The notes under the pieces were generated by a model that was not told the DNA's origin, ran no database searches, and saw nothing but the letters and a program-made list of their open reading frames with translations. Shown here one piece after another: positions 40,508 through 49,088 of a DNA stretch of 55,823 nucleotides. Location of the stretch: the NCBI GenBank assembly GCA_017557625.1, contig JAFYYG010000036.1:1-55823 (forward strand). Direction: 5' to 3'. The DNA comes from Muribaculaceae bacterium (GTDB taxonomy: Bacteria; Bacteroidota; Bacteroidia; Bacteroidales; Muribaculaceae). Made by a program: the position numbers and the translations under genes. Within the stretch, counting starts at the first letter, position 1, and each line of letters opens with the position of its first letter.

Positions 40508-41305
40508 TTACTTAACATACTTCTTGCCGTTCTGGATGTAGATTCCGTGCTCGGGAACGCTCTGGAGCTCGCGGCCCTGGAGGTCGAAGATACGGTTGTC
40601 AACATTTGTGTCGGTGCTGATAGTGCTGATAGCAGTTTGAGGAACCTCGTCGGTGATCACGCCATCAACATTGTACAGAGTGTACTCGATTGGAGCGTCT
40701 GGAGTCATAGCTACAGTACCCTCTGCACCACCGGTGTAAGAGAACGAGTAGCGAGAAGGAGTAGAAGGAGCGCTCAGAGTAACTTGAGGAACTTCTGCCT
40801 CATCTTCCTTAGTAGCAGGCCATCTCATGTAGAATACACCGATAGCAGTTGGCTCATCAAGAACTGGGAAGAAACGGCACTCGGTGGTTGAGAGAAGCTC
40901 AATAATAACGAGGTTATCTTGTTTCAAGTTGCTCTTAACGTCGCACATATTAAGCAGTTTTGCTTCACGCATTTCGTCGGTTACAGGAACTTCAATTTCG
41001 TCGCCAGTGTCCTCATCCTCTTCCATAGTGGTCTCCCATCTTTGGAGGATTACGTTAGCGTAACCAGCAGCAGAGAAATAGTTACCACCTGATTTTCTGA
41101 AAACAACAGGTGAGCCTTCGGTCTTCTCTAACTCAAAATTGAAACCATTGAGGTTCTCGCTAGCGTTAGTGAGCATAACCTCCACCTGGATCAAATTGGG
41201 ATTGGTGCCATCAAGAAGCTTTAAGCTGATTTCTGATGGGCAAGTTTGAGCGTAAGCGCAAACACCGAGCATTGCAGCTGCTAAAAGAGTGAAAAATTTC
41301 TTCAT
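40508..41305 (-). CDS. Secreted protein, paralog 2 of a tandem pair
   Basis: 265 residues with a signal peptide ending near AYAQ (residue 20). Same architecture as the gene at 39419: NLIQVEVMLTNASENLNGFN, MEEDEDTGDEIEVPV, and the identical C-terminal tail. The acidic EDE(D/E)TGDEIE stretch is shared and might bind calcium, but this is a guess. The two genes also share a TTTATTAGTCACGT leader (40268, 41344), so they probably share regulation. Function unknown. Confidence 0.65.
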   Translation of the reverse strand: MKKFFTLLAAAMLGVCAYAQTCPSEISLKLLDGTNPNLIQVEVMLTNASENLNGFNFELEKTEGSPVVFRKSGGNYFSAAGYANVILQRWETTMEEDEDTGDEIEVPVTDEMREAKLLNMCDVKSNLKQDNLVIIELLSTTECRFFPVLDEPTAIGVFYMRWPATKEDEAEVPQVTLSAPSTPSRYSFSYTGGAEGTVAMTPDAPIEYTLYNVDGVITDEVPQTAISTISTDTNVDNRIFDLQGRELQSVPEHGIYIQNGKKYVK

Positions 41306-41579
41306 TTTAAAATGATTTTTTTGTTAAAAGTTTAATTATTATTTATTAGTCACGTCGTTTCGATAGTTAATGCGTGAGCGCAAAGTGCGCTTCACTAGAA
41401 AGATTGTGCAAATTAAGAAAAAAAAATCCAAACTAACAAACAAAATTGCAAGAAAAATTAAAAAAAAATACAAATCCGCCAATCTTGTAAATATTGGCGC
41501 AATAGTTCGATTGTTTGATCGCTCGAATCGTAGAATGCTCGAACGCTCTAAAAATCAAACATTCAAAAACGCTCGATAG
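41306..41579. other. AT-rich gap with degenerate repeats
   Basis: The shared leader of the secreted paralog lies on the right side of paralog 2, then a very A-rich stretch, then GATCGCTCGAATC-type degenerate repeats (41517-41578) related to those at 39288. No gene is visible. Confidence 0.45.
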
Positions 41580-42491
41580 CTATCTCAGCATGGTGTTGAA
41601 GCTGTCGGGGACGGGTGAAGTGAATGTGACCGCTTTGCCAGTGATGGGGTGGATGATGGAGAGGGTGGTGGCATGGAGTGCGATGCGGTTGATGGGGCTT
41701 GGATGGCCACCATACTTGCGGTCGCCGCTCACAGGATTGCCTAGATCGTGCATGTGCACCCTGATCTGGTTCTTGCGACCGGTCTTTATCTCTAATTCCA
41801 CCATGGCGAAGCGTCCGCCCTGCTTGACGACGCGGTAGCGTGTGACGGCGAGCCTACCAAGCTTCTTGTCGTCGGTGGAATACATCTCAAAGGTCTCGGG
41901 GTTCTCGGCGAGGAAGCTCTTGACGGTGCCCTCTTTCTGTTCCACTTTTCCCTCTACCACTGCGATGTATTTGCGCTCTATCACCATGTTGTTCCAGTTG
42001 CTGATGAGCTTGTCGCGTGCCTGCTTGGTGCGTGTGAGCAGCATGAGTCCCGAGGTGTCGCGGTCGAGGCGGTGCACGACATACACGTTGGCTTTGTCGC
42101 TGAATCCGCGCGCATATTTCTTCACTATATTATATACTGTATCATCGCTTGGCTTTCCAGCGGCGGTGGAGAGCACGCCATAGCCTTTGTCGACGACGAT
42201 GATGTCGTTGTCCTCATACACAAGCTTGATGCGGGGGTGGCTGAAGACTTGGAAGGAACGGTCGAAGTTCACCCATAGTTGGTCGCCGGCACTGACGGGC
42301 TGGTCAAACTGTTTGGATGGCACCCCGTTGATTGCCAACTGGTTGTGGCGTAGCATCGACTTGAGTTTTGTGGGTTTGTGGTCGGGTAGCAGCGTGGCGG
42401 CGGCAGCGAGCAGCGTGCCGTCTTCTTTGATAGTGAGCTTCGCCACATTATCGGTAGCGGGCCCTCGGCGAGGAGAATGTTTATAGTTCAT
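41580..42491 (-). CDS. RluA-family pseudouridine synthase
   Basis: 303 residues. An N-terminal S4-like RNA-binding domain (LKSMLRHNQLAINGVPSKQF, about 43-75) is followed by the synthase core with catalytic HRLDRDTSGLML (Asp near 145) and GRKNQIRVHM. It turns uridine into pseudouridine in rRNA or tRNA. Which positions it modifies cannot be told from sequence. It lies between 7-base-period arrays. Confidence 0.9.
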   Translation of the reverse strand: MNYKHSPRRGPATDNVAKLTIKEDGTLLAAAATLLPDHKPTKLKSMLRHNQLAINGVPSKQFDQPVSAGDQLWVNFDRSFQVFSHPRIKLVYEDNDIIVVDKGYGVLSTAAGKPSDDTVYNIVKKYARGFSDKANVYVVHRLDRDTSGLMLLTRTKQARDKLISNWNNMVIERKYIAVVEGKVEQKEGTVKSFLAENPETFEMYSTDDKKLGRLAVTRYRVVKQGGRFAMVELEIKTGRKNQIRVHMHDLGNPVSGDRKYGGHPSPINRIALHATTLSIIHPITGKAVTFTSPVPDSFNTMLR

Positions 42492-42609
42492 AGTTTAGAG
42501 TTTATAGTTCATAGTTATTGACTGGTTTTTATGGAAGTTCTAGATTATAGATAATATAGATTATCTAGAGATTCTAGATTGTGCATTATGCATTATGAAT
42601 TGTGCATTT
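42484..42609. repeat. Two 7-base-period arrays between RluA and XerD genes
   Basis: TAGTTCA, TAGTTTA, GAGTTTA, TAGTTCA, TAGTTAT lie at 42484-42518, overlapping the RluA start codon by a few bases. TGCATTA, TGCATTA, TGAATTG, TGCATTT lie at 42582-42609. Between them is an AGATTATAGAT-type degenerate palindrome-rich stretch. Confidence 0.75.
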
Positions 42610-42610
42610 T

Positions 42611-43552
42611 TTAAATATTATGCATTATGTTCCTTGGGTGGTGGGTGAGGATTTCTTGACGCAGGGTGGAGCGGTCAATGTGTACATATATCTCGGTGGT
42701 CTCGATGCTCTCGTGTCCGAGCATCTGTTGGATGGCGCGCAGGTTGGCGCCGCCCTCAAGCAGGTGGGTGGCGAAAGAGTGTCGCAATGTGTGGGGACTC
42801 ACCGACTTGCGTATACCCGCCAGCTCGCACAGCTCCTTGACGATGTAAAAAATCATCACGCGCGTGAGCCGGCCTCCGCGGCGGTTTAAGAAGAGTATGT
42901 CCTCGCAGCCACGTTTTGCCTCCTGGTTGCTGCGGGTCTGCTCTAAGTAGAGGTTTATTTGCTCTAGCGCCTCTTGTGAGATGGGGACGAGTCGCTGCTT
43001 GTCGCCCTTGCCGATAACGGTTATATATTCCTCTTGCTCAAAGATTTGCGAGAGACGCAGTTCCACTAATTCCGAGACTCGCAGTCCGCAGCCGTAAAGC
43101 ACCTCGATGATGGCGCGGTTGCGCTGACCCTGTGGCTTGGAGAGGTCGATGCAAGCTATCATGCGGTCAATCTCGTTGATAGTGAGCACTTCGGGCAGGT
43201 GCCGCCCGATGCGTGGCGCGGGTAGCAGTAGGGTGGGGTTTTCATTGATGACACCTTCCATCTTGAGGAACTTGTAAAAGCTCTTGATGCCTGAGATGAT
43301 GCGTGCCTGCGACCGTGGCGAGATGCCCAGGTCGTGGAGTGTGCCCAGGAACAACTCTAGGTCTTGTCGCGTAATGTCGGGGGCACTCTTGCCATTGTTG
43401 TCGGCATACTGCAACAGGTGCTCCACATCGCGGCAATAGTTTGCCGCGGTGTTTTGCGAGAGACCTTTCTCGATGCGCAGATAGGCATCAAATCGCTTCT
43501 TTAGGATGTCGATATTGGGTTGTTCCACAGTTAGATGAAAAAATGTCATCAA
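42611..43552 (-). CDS. xerD: XerD-like tyrosine recombinase
   Basis: 313 residues. An N-terminal SAM-like DNA-binding domain (about 15-105) and a catalytic domain with the full set Arg158 (CGLRVSEL), Lys182 (GKGDKQ), His254 and Arg257 (HTLRHSF), His280 (LGHESI) and nucleophile Tyr289 (TEIYVH). It is full length and collinear with chromosomal XerD, which resolves chromosome dimers at dif. No sign of an associated mobile element. The second start at 43549 is equally possible. Confidence 0.85.
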   Translation of the reverse strand: MMTFFHLTVEQPNIDILKKRFDAYLRIEKGLSQNTAANYCRDVEHLLQYADNNGKSAPDITRQDLELFLGTLHDLGISPRSQARIISGIKSFYKFLKMEGVINENPTLLLPAPRIGRHLPEVLTINEIDRMIACIDLSKPQGQRNRAIIEVLYGCGLRVSELVELRLSQIFEQEEYITVIGKGDKQRLVPISQEALEQINLYLEQTRSNQEAKRGCEDILFLNRRGGRLTRVMIFYIVKELCELAGIRKSVSPHTLRHSFATHLLEGGANLRAIQQMLGHESIETTEIYVHIDRSTLRQEILTHHPRNIMHNI

Positions 43553-43599
43553 AAGAGAGGTCTCTTTGATGACACAAATTTAATTTTTTGCACCAATTA

Positions 43600-43950
43600 T
43601 TATTGGGCACCACCTTGACCGCCAGGGGTCTGCTGTCCGCCTGTAGCTGCTTGATCTCCTGGGTTCTGTGGCAAGTTTTTCATGTTTTCTAAGCTTGGCG
43701 CATCTTGTTGCTTATTAATGCTCAAAGCTCGGTTGGCCATGAATGCGCTAGCGATACTGAGCACACAGATGAAGATGGCAAGTCCCCAAGTGGCTTTCTC
43801 AATAAAGTCGGTAGTCTTGCGAACACCCATAAATTGATTATAATTGCTGGCGCTTGCGGCAAGACCGCCACCTTTTGACTTCTGAATGAGAACAACACCA
43901 ATCAGCATAACTGATGCTAAAAGGATAAGAATTGAAAGTGTAATTGTCAT
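43600..43950 (-). CDS. secG: SecG, preprotein translocase subunit
   Basis: 116 residues. Two membrane segments (about 3-22 and 54-73) flank a loop with KSKGGGLAASASNYNQFMGVRK, typical of SecG. The C-terminal tail is Gln/Gly-rich. It assists SecYE in the inner membrane. It follows the next gene upstream by 12 bases on the same strand. Confidence 0.9.
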   Translation of the reverse strand: MTITLSILILLASVMLIGVVLIQKSKGGGLAASASNYNQFMGVRKTTDFIEKATWGLAIFICVLSIASAFMANRALSINKQQDAPSLENMKNLPQNPGDQAATGGQQTPGGQGGAQ

Positions 43951-43962
43951 TTTATCAAATAG

Positions 43963-44709
43963 TTATAGTTTGTTTTTAATGTCTTCGTTAAGCACAATTT
44001 TGCGCAAAAACCGAATTTGGTCTGCAAAGTAAATACTTTTTTTTGGAAAATTCAAATTTATGCTCTCAATAATTTCAAGAGCTTTAGAATATTTATGTCT
44101 TGCGATGTACATTTTTGCCAGACTTTCACTAAGCATAGTGCTATCATTTTGGGTAGATTCCTCCACCACATCTTGCGCCACTTGCTGCACATCTTCTTGC
44201 TCAATGTGGCGCTCTACTTGCGGGCTGCTTGCTATGGTCTCTTGCTCCTGCTTGCGTGAATGTTTGATAAAGCTGTTTATAAGCTCATCTTCCTTGCTGG
44301 TGATGCCTGGTGTCTCGTCGGCGTGTTGTGCTGCGAGAATGTCGGCATAGTCGGGCGTGGGGTTGAAGATGATGTTGCTAAGGGCATCAAGCTCTTTTTG
44401 ATTATTGCCATCGCCAAAGGTGTTGAGAAAGATTTCTATGGCCTCAGTTGAGTCGGGTGACGATGTGTCCTCTGTGGGGTAGAAGTGGGCAAAGGCGGCG
44501 GGTGCCTTCCCAACAACTATGGCAAGGTCACGTCGGTCGGGACTCATCACGGCAAGGCGCTGCATAGCATCGTCGTCACCGTTATGCTTGAGCTGCAAGA
44601 GCAAAGGCAGCGTGAAATAAGGGTATTGACTAGTAGCCTCGTCAACCCATTGCTGATCAAGCTTCTTGCCCTCACCCAGCACCTTCTCTATGTCGTTAAA
44701 TAGATTCAA
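43963..44709 (-). CDS. Conserved hypothetical protein near secG and lptE
   Basis: 248 residues, cytosolic (no signal peptide). An N-terminal half with WVDEATSQYPYFTLPLLLQL and a C-terminal TPR-like helix pair (LAKMYIARHKYSKALEIIESINLNFPKKSIYFADQIRFLRKI) are visible. The middle is acidic and Gln-rich. It lies between secG and lptE, an arrangement common in Bacteroidetes. It might serve envelope assembly, but there is no direct sign. Confidence 0.65.
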   Translation of the reverse strand: MNLFNDIEKVLGEGKKLDQQWVDEATSQYPYFTLPLLLQLKHNGDDDAMQRLAVMSPDRRDLAIVVGKAPAAFAHFYPTEDTSSPDSTEAIEIFLNTFGDGNNQKELDALSNIIFNPTPDYADILAAQHADETPGITSKEDELINSFIKHSRKQEQETIASSPQVERHIEQEDVQQVAQDVVEESTQNDSTMLSESLAKMYIARHKYSKALEIIESINLNFPKKSIYFADQIRFLRKIVLNEDIKNKL

Positions 44710-44747
44710 TTATATTATTACCTTGATTATCTATAAATTCCAGATTA

Positions 44748-44768
44748 TGCATTCTGCATTGTGCATTG
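44748..44768. repeat. 7-base-period array, 3 units
   Basis: TGCATTC, TGCATTG, TGCATTG directly before the lptE stop on the plus strand. It is the reverse complement of the TGCACAA-type family after aat. Confidence 0.7.
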
Positions 44769-44774
44769 TAAAAA

Positions 44775-45287
44775 CTACCAGTTTCCCAACGTTTGGTTAA
44801 AGATGAGATCCACGAGCTCGGCGCTGATTTCTTCGCAGAGTTGGTCTTGCACGTCGACGAGCAGTTGGTTGCTGTCAAAGTCGCGGTAGGCCGATACGGT
44901 GACTTCGTTGCTCAAAGCGTCGTTGACGTTGTCGATATATTTAATTCTCACGCTGATAGTGAGTCGTGTGCGAGTGGCGTAGGCATTGTCTCCCACAGCC
45001 TGTGGACTAAGGCTGTAGTTGGTGATTTCGCCCTCAAAGCGTAGGTCGCTGTTTGGACTGTCAACTTGGTGAAGGCGCGTCTGTTGTGTCACCACGTCTT
45101 GCAGCTTGTTCTGAAACAGCTGCTGCAGAGGTGGATAAACGAGTGCGGCACGAATCGGGATATTTCCGAACGATACGGTCTTGTACTTGTTGTAGTCGAG
45201 TGCCGCTCCATTGAACTTGTAGCTGATGCACGACTGCGCTATGAGCATGACCAGCAATGTGATGAGTATCTTGCTTGTGGTGCGCAT
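44775..45287 (-). CDS. lptE: LptE-like LPS assembly lipoprotein
   Basis: 170 residues from the ATG at 45287 (MRTTSKILITLLVMLIAQSC), where the lipobox IAQSC gives the mature Cys. Translation from an upstream in-frame codon would add 12 residues and spoil the signal. The body (YKFNGAALDYNKYKTVSFGNI, IRAALVYPPLQQLFQNKLQD) is the Bacteroidetes LptE pattern. It plugs LptD and helps LPS reach the outer surface. It starts 4 bases after the sigma-54-type regulator ends. Confidence 0.85.
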   Translation of the reverse strand: MRTTSKILITLLVMLIAQSCISYKFNGAALDYNKYKTVSFGNIPIRAALVYPPLQQLFQNKLQDVVTQQTRLHQVDSPNSDLRFEGEITNYSLSPQAVGDNAYATRTRLTISVRIKYIDNVNDALSNEVTVSAYRDFDSNQLLVDVQDQLCEEISAELVDLIFNQTLGNW

Positions 45288-45291
45288 AGTG

Positions 45292-46611
45292 TTATTTGCG
45301 GTTGTTGCGGTATTCAAGGCCATATTCTTTAATCTTGCGGTAGAGGGTTCGCTCGCTGATGCCCAGTTCCTCGGCAGTTTGGCGACGACGTCCGTGATTG
45401 CGCTCTATGGCACTGATAATCACTTCTCTCTCGGTGTCTTCGAGGGTCTTGATTTTGTCCTCTTCCACGTCGATAGCTGTTGCTTTTATGTCGCTGAAGG
45501 AGTGGCGAGGTTGCTGGCTGCGTGGCATATCTTCAATATCGTAGTCCTCGGCAACGTTTTGCCACACCATACTGTCGTCGTCGCTGTGATGCGCAGTGGA
45601 GAGCTGCGAACTCTGTCGCTGCAGGTCGTTGATGTTGCTGCTCAAGTGCATCTTGCTACCTTGATGCTTGGCGGCGATATTGGCGTTGGCGATAGTTTCC
45701 TTGATGTCTTTCAACTCGCTCTGCATCTGCATGATGAGTTTGAAAATCAGCTCCCGTTCCTGGGTATAGTCGTGCTGTACTTTGTCATAAACCACTGGCA
45801 GATTGCCGCTGTGGTTTTTTTGGTTGAGATATTTTTTCACCACTTCGCCAGTGACGATGCCGCTCTCGAAAGATGACATCTCTCGGATAAGGCTCTGCAA
45901 CTCACGCACGTTGCCGCTCCAGCTGAAGGACATTAGCTGGCGGTAGGCGCTCTCGTCAAACATCAGCGGCGGACGGTGGTGCTGTTCGGCGTAGTCGTAG
46001 CTGAATTTCATGGCGAGCATCTTGATGTCCTCACCGCGCTCACGCAGCGGCGGCACTTCGATGCGTATGGCGGCGATGCGGTAAAACAGGTCCTCGCGGA
46101 ACTCGCCAGCCTTGACCATCTGCAGCAGGTCTTTGTTGGTGGCGGCCACCACGCGCACGTTGGTTTTGCGCACTTCGGATGAGCCAACTCTGAGATATTC
46201 ACCCGACTCCAGCACACGCAGCAGTCGTGCCTGTGCGTCGAGGGTGAGGTCGGCGACCTCATCGAGGAAAATGGTGCCGTTGTTGGCCACCTCAAAGTAG
46301 CCGGCGTGCTCCTTCTCGGCACTGGTGAACGACCCCTTCTCGTGTCCAAAGAGTTCGCTCGAAATTGTGCCGGCGGGAATGGCGCCGCAGTTCACGGCAA
46401 TATACTTTTTATGCTTGCGTGGACTGTTGTCGTGTATTATCTTGGGAAAGAACTCTTTACCCGTGCCGTTTTCTCCATTTATGAGCACCGAGATGTCGAT
46501 GGGGGCAATGATGAGTGCCCTCTTCACAGCGTTGAGCAATGCAGGTGCCGAGCCAATGATGCCGTAGCGCTGCAGGGTGGTGCGGATGTCGTTGTCGGTT
46601 ATTTTTGCCAT
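45292..46611 (-). CDS. Sigma-54-type AAA+ regulator without receiver domain
   Basis: 439 residues. The AAA+ domain starts near residue 18 (Walker A GENGTGKE, residues 46-53) with Walker [12 protein letters not shown] and R-finger segment [10 protein letters not shown] coiled linker precedes a C-terminal Fis-type helix-turn-helix (about 398-432, [20 protein letters not shown]). There is no N-terminal receiver or sensor. The loop that normally reads GAFTGA and touches sigma-54 is GSFTSA (93-98). It overlaps the acyltransferase gene by 13 bases and lies 4 bases before lptE, so it may report on envelope biogenesis. Confidence 0.85.
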   Translation of the reverse strand: MAKITDNDIRTTLQRYGIIGSAPALLNAVKRALIIAPIDISVLINGENGTGKEFFPKIIHDNSPRKHKKYIAVNCGAIPAGTISSELFGHEKGSFTSAEKEHAGYFEVANNGTIFLDEVADLTLDAQARLLRVLESGEYLRVGSSEVRKTNVRVVAATNKDLLQMVKAGEFREDLFYRIAAIRIEVPPLRERGEDIKMLAMKFSYDYAEQHHRPPLMFDESAYRQLMSFSWSGNVRELQSLIREMSSFESGIVTGEVVKKYLNQKNHSGNLPVVYDKVQHDYTQERELIFKLIMQMQSELKDIKETIANANIAAKHQGSKMHLSSNINDLQRQSSQLSTAHHSDDDSMVWQNVAEDYDIEDMPRSQQPRHSFSDIKATAIDVEEDKIKTLEDTEREVIISAIERNHGRRRQTAEELGISERTLYRKIKEYGLEYRNNRK

Positions 46612-47468
46612 TTTCTTAAGTTGTAGGTTTGTTGTTTTAAAAATGCGCCTAATTCTTCGGGTGTCTCGTATTTTGCCTGCTCCTCGGGGGTGATGATGTC
46701 GCCAATCGACACGCGGAAATGGTGGTTGCTCTTGCGGAACACCTCAGCGGGTAGGCGCAAGGTGCGCAAGCGCCAGTCAATCATTCCGAGGGCGACAAAC
46801 TTCCAGCTGTTGTGGCCATGGAAATAGATGGGTACGACAGGGACTTTAAGCTTCTGGATGAGGCGAATTATTGTGGGCTGCCACTCACGATCCTCGATGC
46901 GCAGCCCCCACGTGAGTTTTGACACGGCTCCAGCGGGGAAGAATCCCAATGGATGCCCTTGCTTCACATGGCGCATGGCGTCGGTGATGCCTTTTACTGA
47001 GACGGCGCGCTTGGCGGGGTCGTCGCTGGCGAGTGCGTCAACAGCGATGAAGCTGGGCCGCAGCGCCGTGATATTGTTAAGAATCATGTTGACCATCACC
47101 TTGTAATCGGGGCGACGTGTCGACACAATGTCGATGAGCGTTACGCCATCGAGAGCACCGAAGGGGTGGTTCGACACGGTGATGAATGGTCCTTCGGGCA
47201 GGTTGTCGAGCTGCTGCTCGTTGCTGAACTCAATTTTCGCATTGAGCTCGGTGAGCAGGTTATGGGCAAAGTCTCGTCCCGGGTGGTCGATGTTGCGGCT
47301 GTGAAAGTCGTTGGCCTTGTCAACCTTTAGCCAATGCAGCATCTTGTTGACAAACTTCTCCTTGCCATTAAAGAACGGTGCCGCCTTGCGTATGTCATCA
47401 TAGTCGAGCACCGTGCGCTTAATGGGGGCTTGCTCTTGGGCGTCTTGTATATTATTGTTTTTCTCCAT
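46599..47468 (-). CDS. Lysophospholipid acyltransferase-family protein
   Basis: 289 residues. The acyltransferase catalytic motif is visible as SNHPFGALDGV, followed by FIAVDAL and GFFPAGAVSK, which fits PlsC/hemolysin-type acyltransferases. It probably transfers a fatty acyl group to a lysolipid or amino-lipid at the inner membrane; a glycine-lipid enzyme is one option in this phylum. It lies upstream of the sigma-54-type regulator and shares 13 bases with it. A -7 box lies 62 bases upstream. Confidence 0.8.
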   Translation of the reverse strand: MEKNNNIQDAQEQAPIKRTVLDYDDIRKAAPFFNGKEKFVNKMLHWLKVDKANDFHSRNIDHPGRDFAHNLLTELNAKIEFSNEQQLDNLPEGPFITVSNHPFGALDGVTLIDIVSTRRPDYKVMVNMILNNITALRPSFIAVDALASDDPAKRAVSVKGITDAMRHVKQGHPLGFFPAGAVSKLTWGLRIEDREWQPTIIRLIQKLKVPVVPIYFHGHNSWKFVALGMIDWRLRTLRLPAEVFRKSNHHFRVSIGDIITPEEQAKYETPEELGAFLKQQTYNLRKWQK

Positions 47469-47529
47469 TATTTGCTGATTTTTAAGGTGATAGGTTGCAT
47501 ATTACATTCCTTGTCACCATTTGTGGCTA

Positions 47530-47537
47530 CAAAGATA
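47530..47537 (-). promoter_or_regulatory. -7 box for the acyltransferase operon
   Basis: TATCTTTG on the minus strand, 62 bases before the start at 47468. It may drive acyltransferase, regulator, lptE and on toward secG. No TTG at ideal spacing. Confidence 0.5.
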
Positions 47538-47624
47538 CAGCAAAAAACTGAAAAAATGTCAGTTTTTTGATTTTTTTTAGATAGCTAGGAATAGCTATGA
47601 ATGGATAGGAGTAGCTAAGGATTT

Positions 47625-47742
47625 CAATAACCGATAATCAATAATCAATAATCAATAACCGATAATCAATAACCGATAATCAATAATCAATAACCCATAA
47701 CCAATAACCCATAACCCATAACAATAACCGATAACCAATAAC
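47625..47742. repeat. 7-base-period array of 17 units
   Basis: A perfect run of heptamers of form C(A/C/G)ATAA(C/T), for example CAATAAC, CGATAAT, CCATAAC, from 47625 to the base before the acid phosphatase stop codon. One unit at 47723-47728 lacks its first C. The 40 bases before it hold ATAGCTA-type degenerate words. No gene lies in it. Confidence 0.9.
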
Positions 47743-49038
47743 CTACTTAGGCCAGTTGACGGTGGTTTTCAGCTTCTGCTGGTAGTAGGGCTTGATGTCG
47801 TTCCAGCGGTAGTAGGGGAAGGTGTCGGTGTGGAAGGGTAGGGTGGCCTCGTGTTCGTTGAAAAGCACTTTGACGAGAATGTCGTCATTGTCGTTGCGGT
47901 AGAACACCATTTGGATGTTGCAGCCCATGGGGAAAATCTCGTAGTTGCGCCAGGTCTCGTGCAGGGTGTTGAGGTCGTCGCACGAGTAGTTCACATTGTC
48001 GATCTCGAGCAGGCACGCTAATGGCAAGACGCAGGTCTCGTGGCCAAAGCGCAATGTCGCGCCTCTCTTGCCTTGTGCTATGGCATCATCGGCAGTCTCT
48101 ATCATGTTGGTTAGCAACGCTCTCTCAATGAATGGCATGCGGTTTCCGCCTTGTGGTGAGTTTGCCCATTGCAGATACCAATAGATGTTCTTCACTTTCC
48201 AGAGTTCGTAGATTTCCTCATCGGTGAAATACTGGAACAGACTCATGCCGTCGAAGGCGTGGTGGTTCTGGAGGCTGCCGGCGATGTCAAACACCGCCTC
48301 CATGAATTTCGCGCTTTTGAATCGGCCTGCGATAACCGAAGTATCGTTTACCAGTTGGCTCATGAAACGTGAGGCATTGATGCGTGCGTTGAAGATGCTG
48401 TCGCTGATGTGGCGGATGGCCTTGCGCTGAGGGTTGGCGAGGGTGTCTTCGCCATATCCCCAACCCATGTAGTACATGTCGTGGTAACTGGCATCGGTAA
48501 GAATCTTGATTTCAGGATTATAAGACTTGAAGGCTTGAGTCTCGTTGCCCATTGAGAGGATGCATCGCAACACCACTGTGGAGCGTGCGTCGATGACGGC
48601 GTCTCCGTCAAACACCTCTGGGAAGTTGTCGCACATGCGCTGCGCTATGCCCTGATGCTGCTCGGCACCGATATCGCTCAAGTCGCCCACGCGTCCCTTG
48701 GCCTCGAGAGCCACTTTGCGCAAGTCGTCGAGGAGCACCTCTCCTTGCTTGGTCAAAGCCCCTTCTTTCTGCAGAGTCTTGAGGGCCTCCACGGGGTTGT
48801 CGTAGCTGCTCTGCTTGGTGAGCCATCGGCTGCCGTGCCGCCCGTAATGGTTGATAAAGAACGGCATGTAGCCTTCGGGAGCGGGTGTGAGCTGTGGCAG
48901 TTGCTCACTAGGATAGGCATAATGGTTGCTGGCGCTACGGTTATGGTTTGCTGCCAGCTGCTGTTGTGCTAGCTCAGGTTGAGCCATCGCCCCAATCGAG
49001 GCGACACATATTAATATATATAAAAAGACTTTGCGCAT
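47743..49038 (-). CDS. Exported histidine acid phosphatase (phytase-like)
   Basis: 431 residues with a signal peptide ending near AMAQ (residue 20). The catalytic NHYGRHGSRWL gives nucleophile His68 and Arg67/71. The distal proton-donor motif is GHET (LRFGHETCVLPL), where HD or HE variants occur. It fits the branch-2 family of acid phosphatases and multiple inositol-polyphosphate phosphatases. It likely removes phosphate from sugars or inositol phosphates in the periplasm or outside. It stands alone between a heptamer array and mutS. Confidence 0.85.
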   Translation of the reverse strand: MRKVFLYILICVASIGAMAQPELAQQQLAANHNRSASNHYAYPSEQLPQLTPAPEGYMPFFINHYGRHGSRWLTKQSSYDNPVEALKTLQKEGALTKQGEVLLDDLRKVALEAKGRVGDLSDIGAEQHQGIAQRMCDNFPEVFDGDAVIDARSTVVLRCILSMGNETQAFKSYNPEIKILTDASYHDMYYMGWGYGEDTLANPQRKAIRHISDSIFNARINASRFMSQLVNDTSVIAGRFKSAKFMEAVFDIAGSLQNHHAFDGMSLFQYFTDEEIYELWKVKNIYWYLQWANSPQGGNRMPFIERALLTNMIETADDAIAQGKRGATLRFGHETCVLPLACLLEIDNVNYSCDDLNTLHETWRNYEIFPMGCNIQMVFYRNDNDDILVKVLFNEHEATLPFHTDTFPYYRWNDIKPYYQQKLKTTVNWPK

Positions 49039-49088
49039 GGATGGAAACTATTTACTATTTTACTGCTATCTATTCTATTAAAAACTTA

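Noticed and set aside
39419-41305. Firm call of type IX secretion C-terminal domains
   Set aside because: The tails are shorter than classic domains and no secretion-system gene is in view; only a general Bacteroidales tail is claimed.
41370-41838. Small plus-strand frames upstream of and over the RluA gene
   Set aside because: They lie in A-rich repeat DNA or antisense to the conserved synthase, without signals of their own.
47625-47742. CRISPR array
   Set aside because: Units are 7 bases without spacers, and no cas genes are present. The pattern is a simple tandem array.
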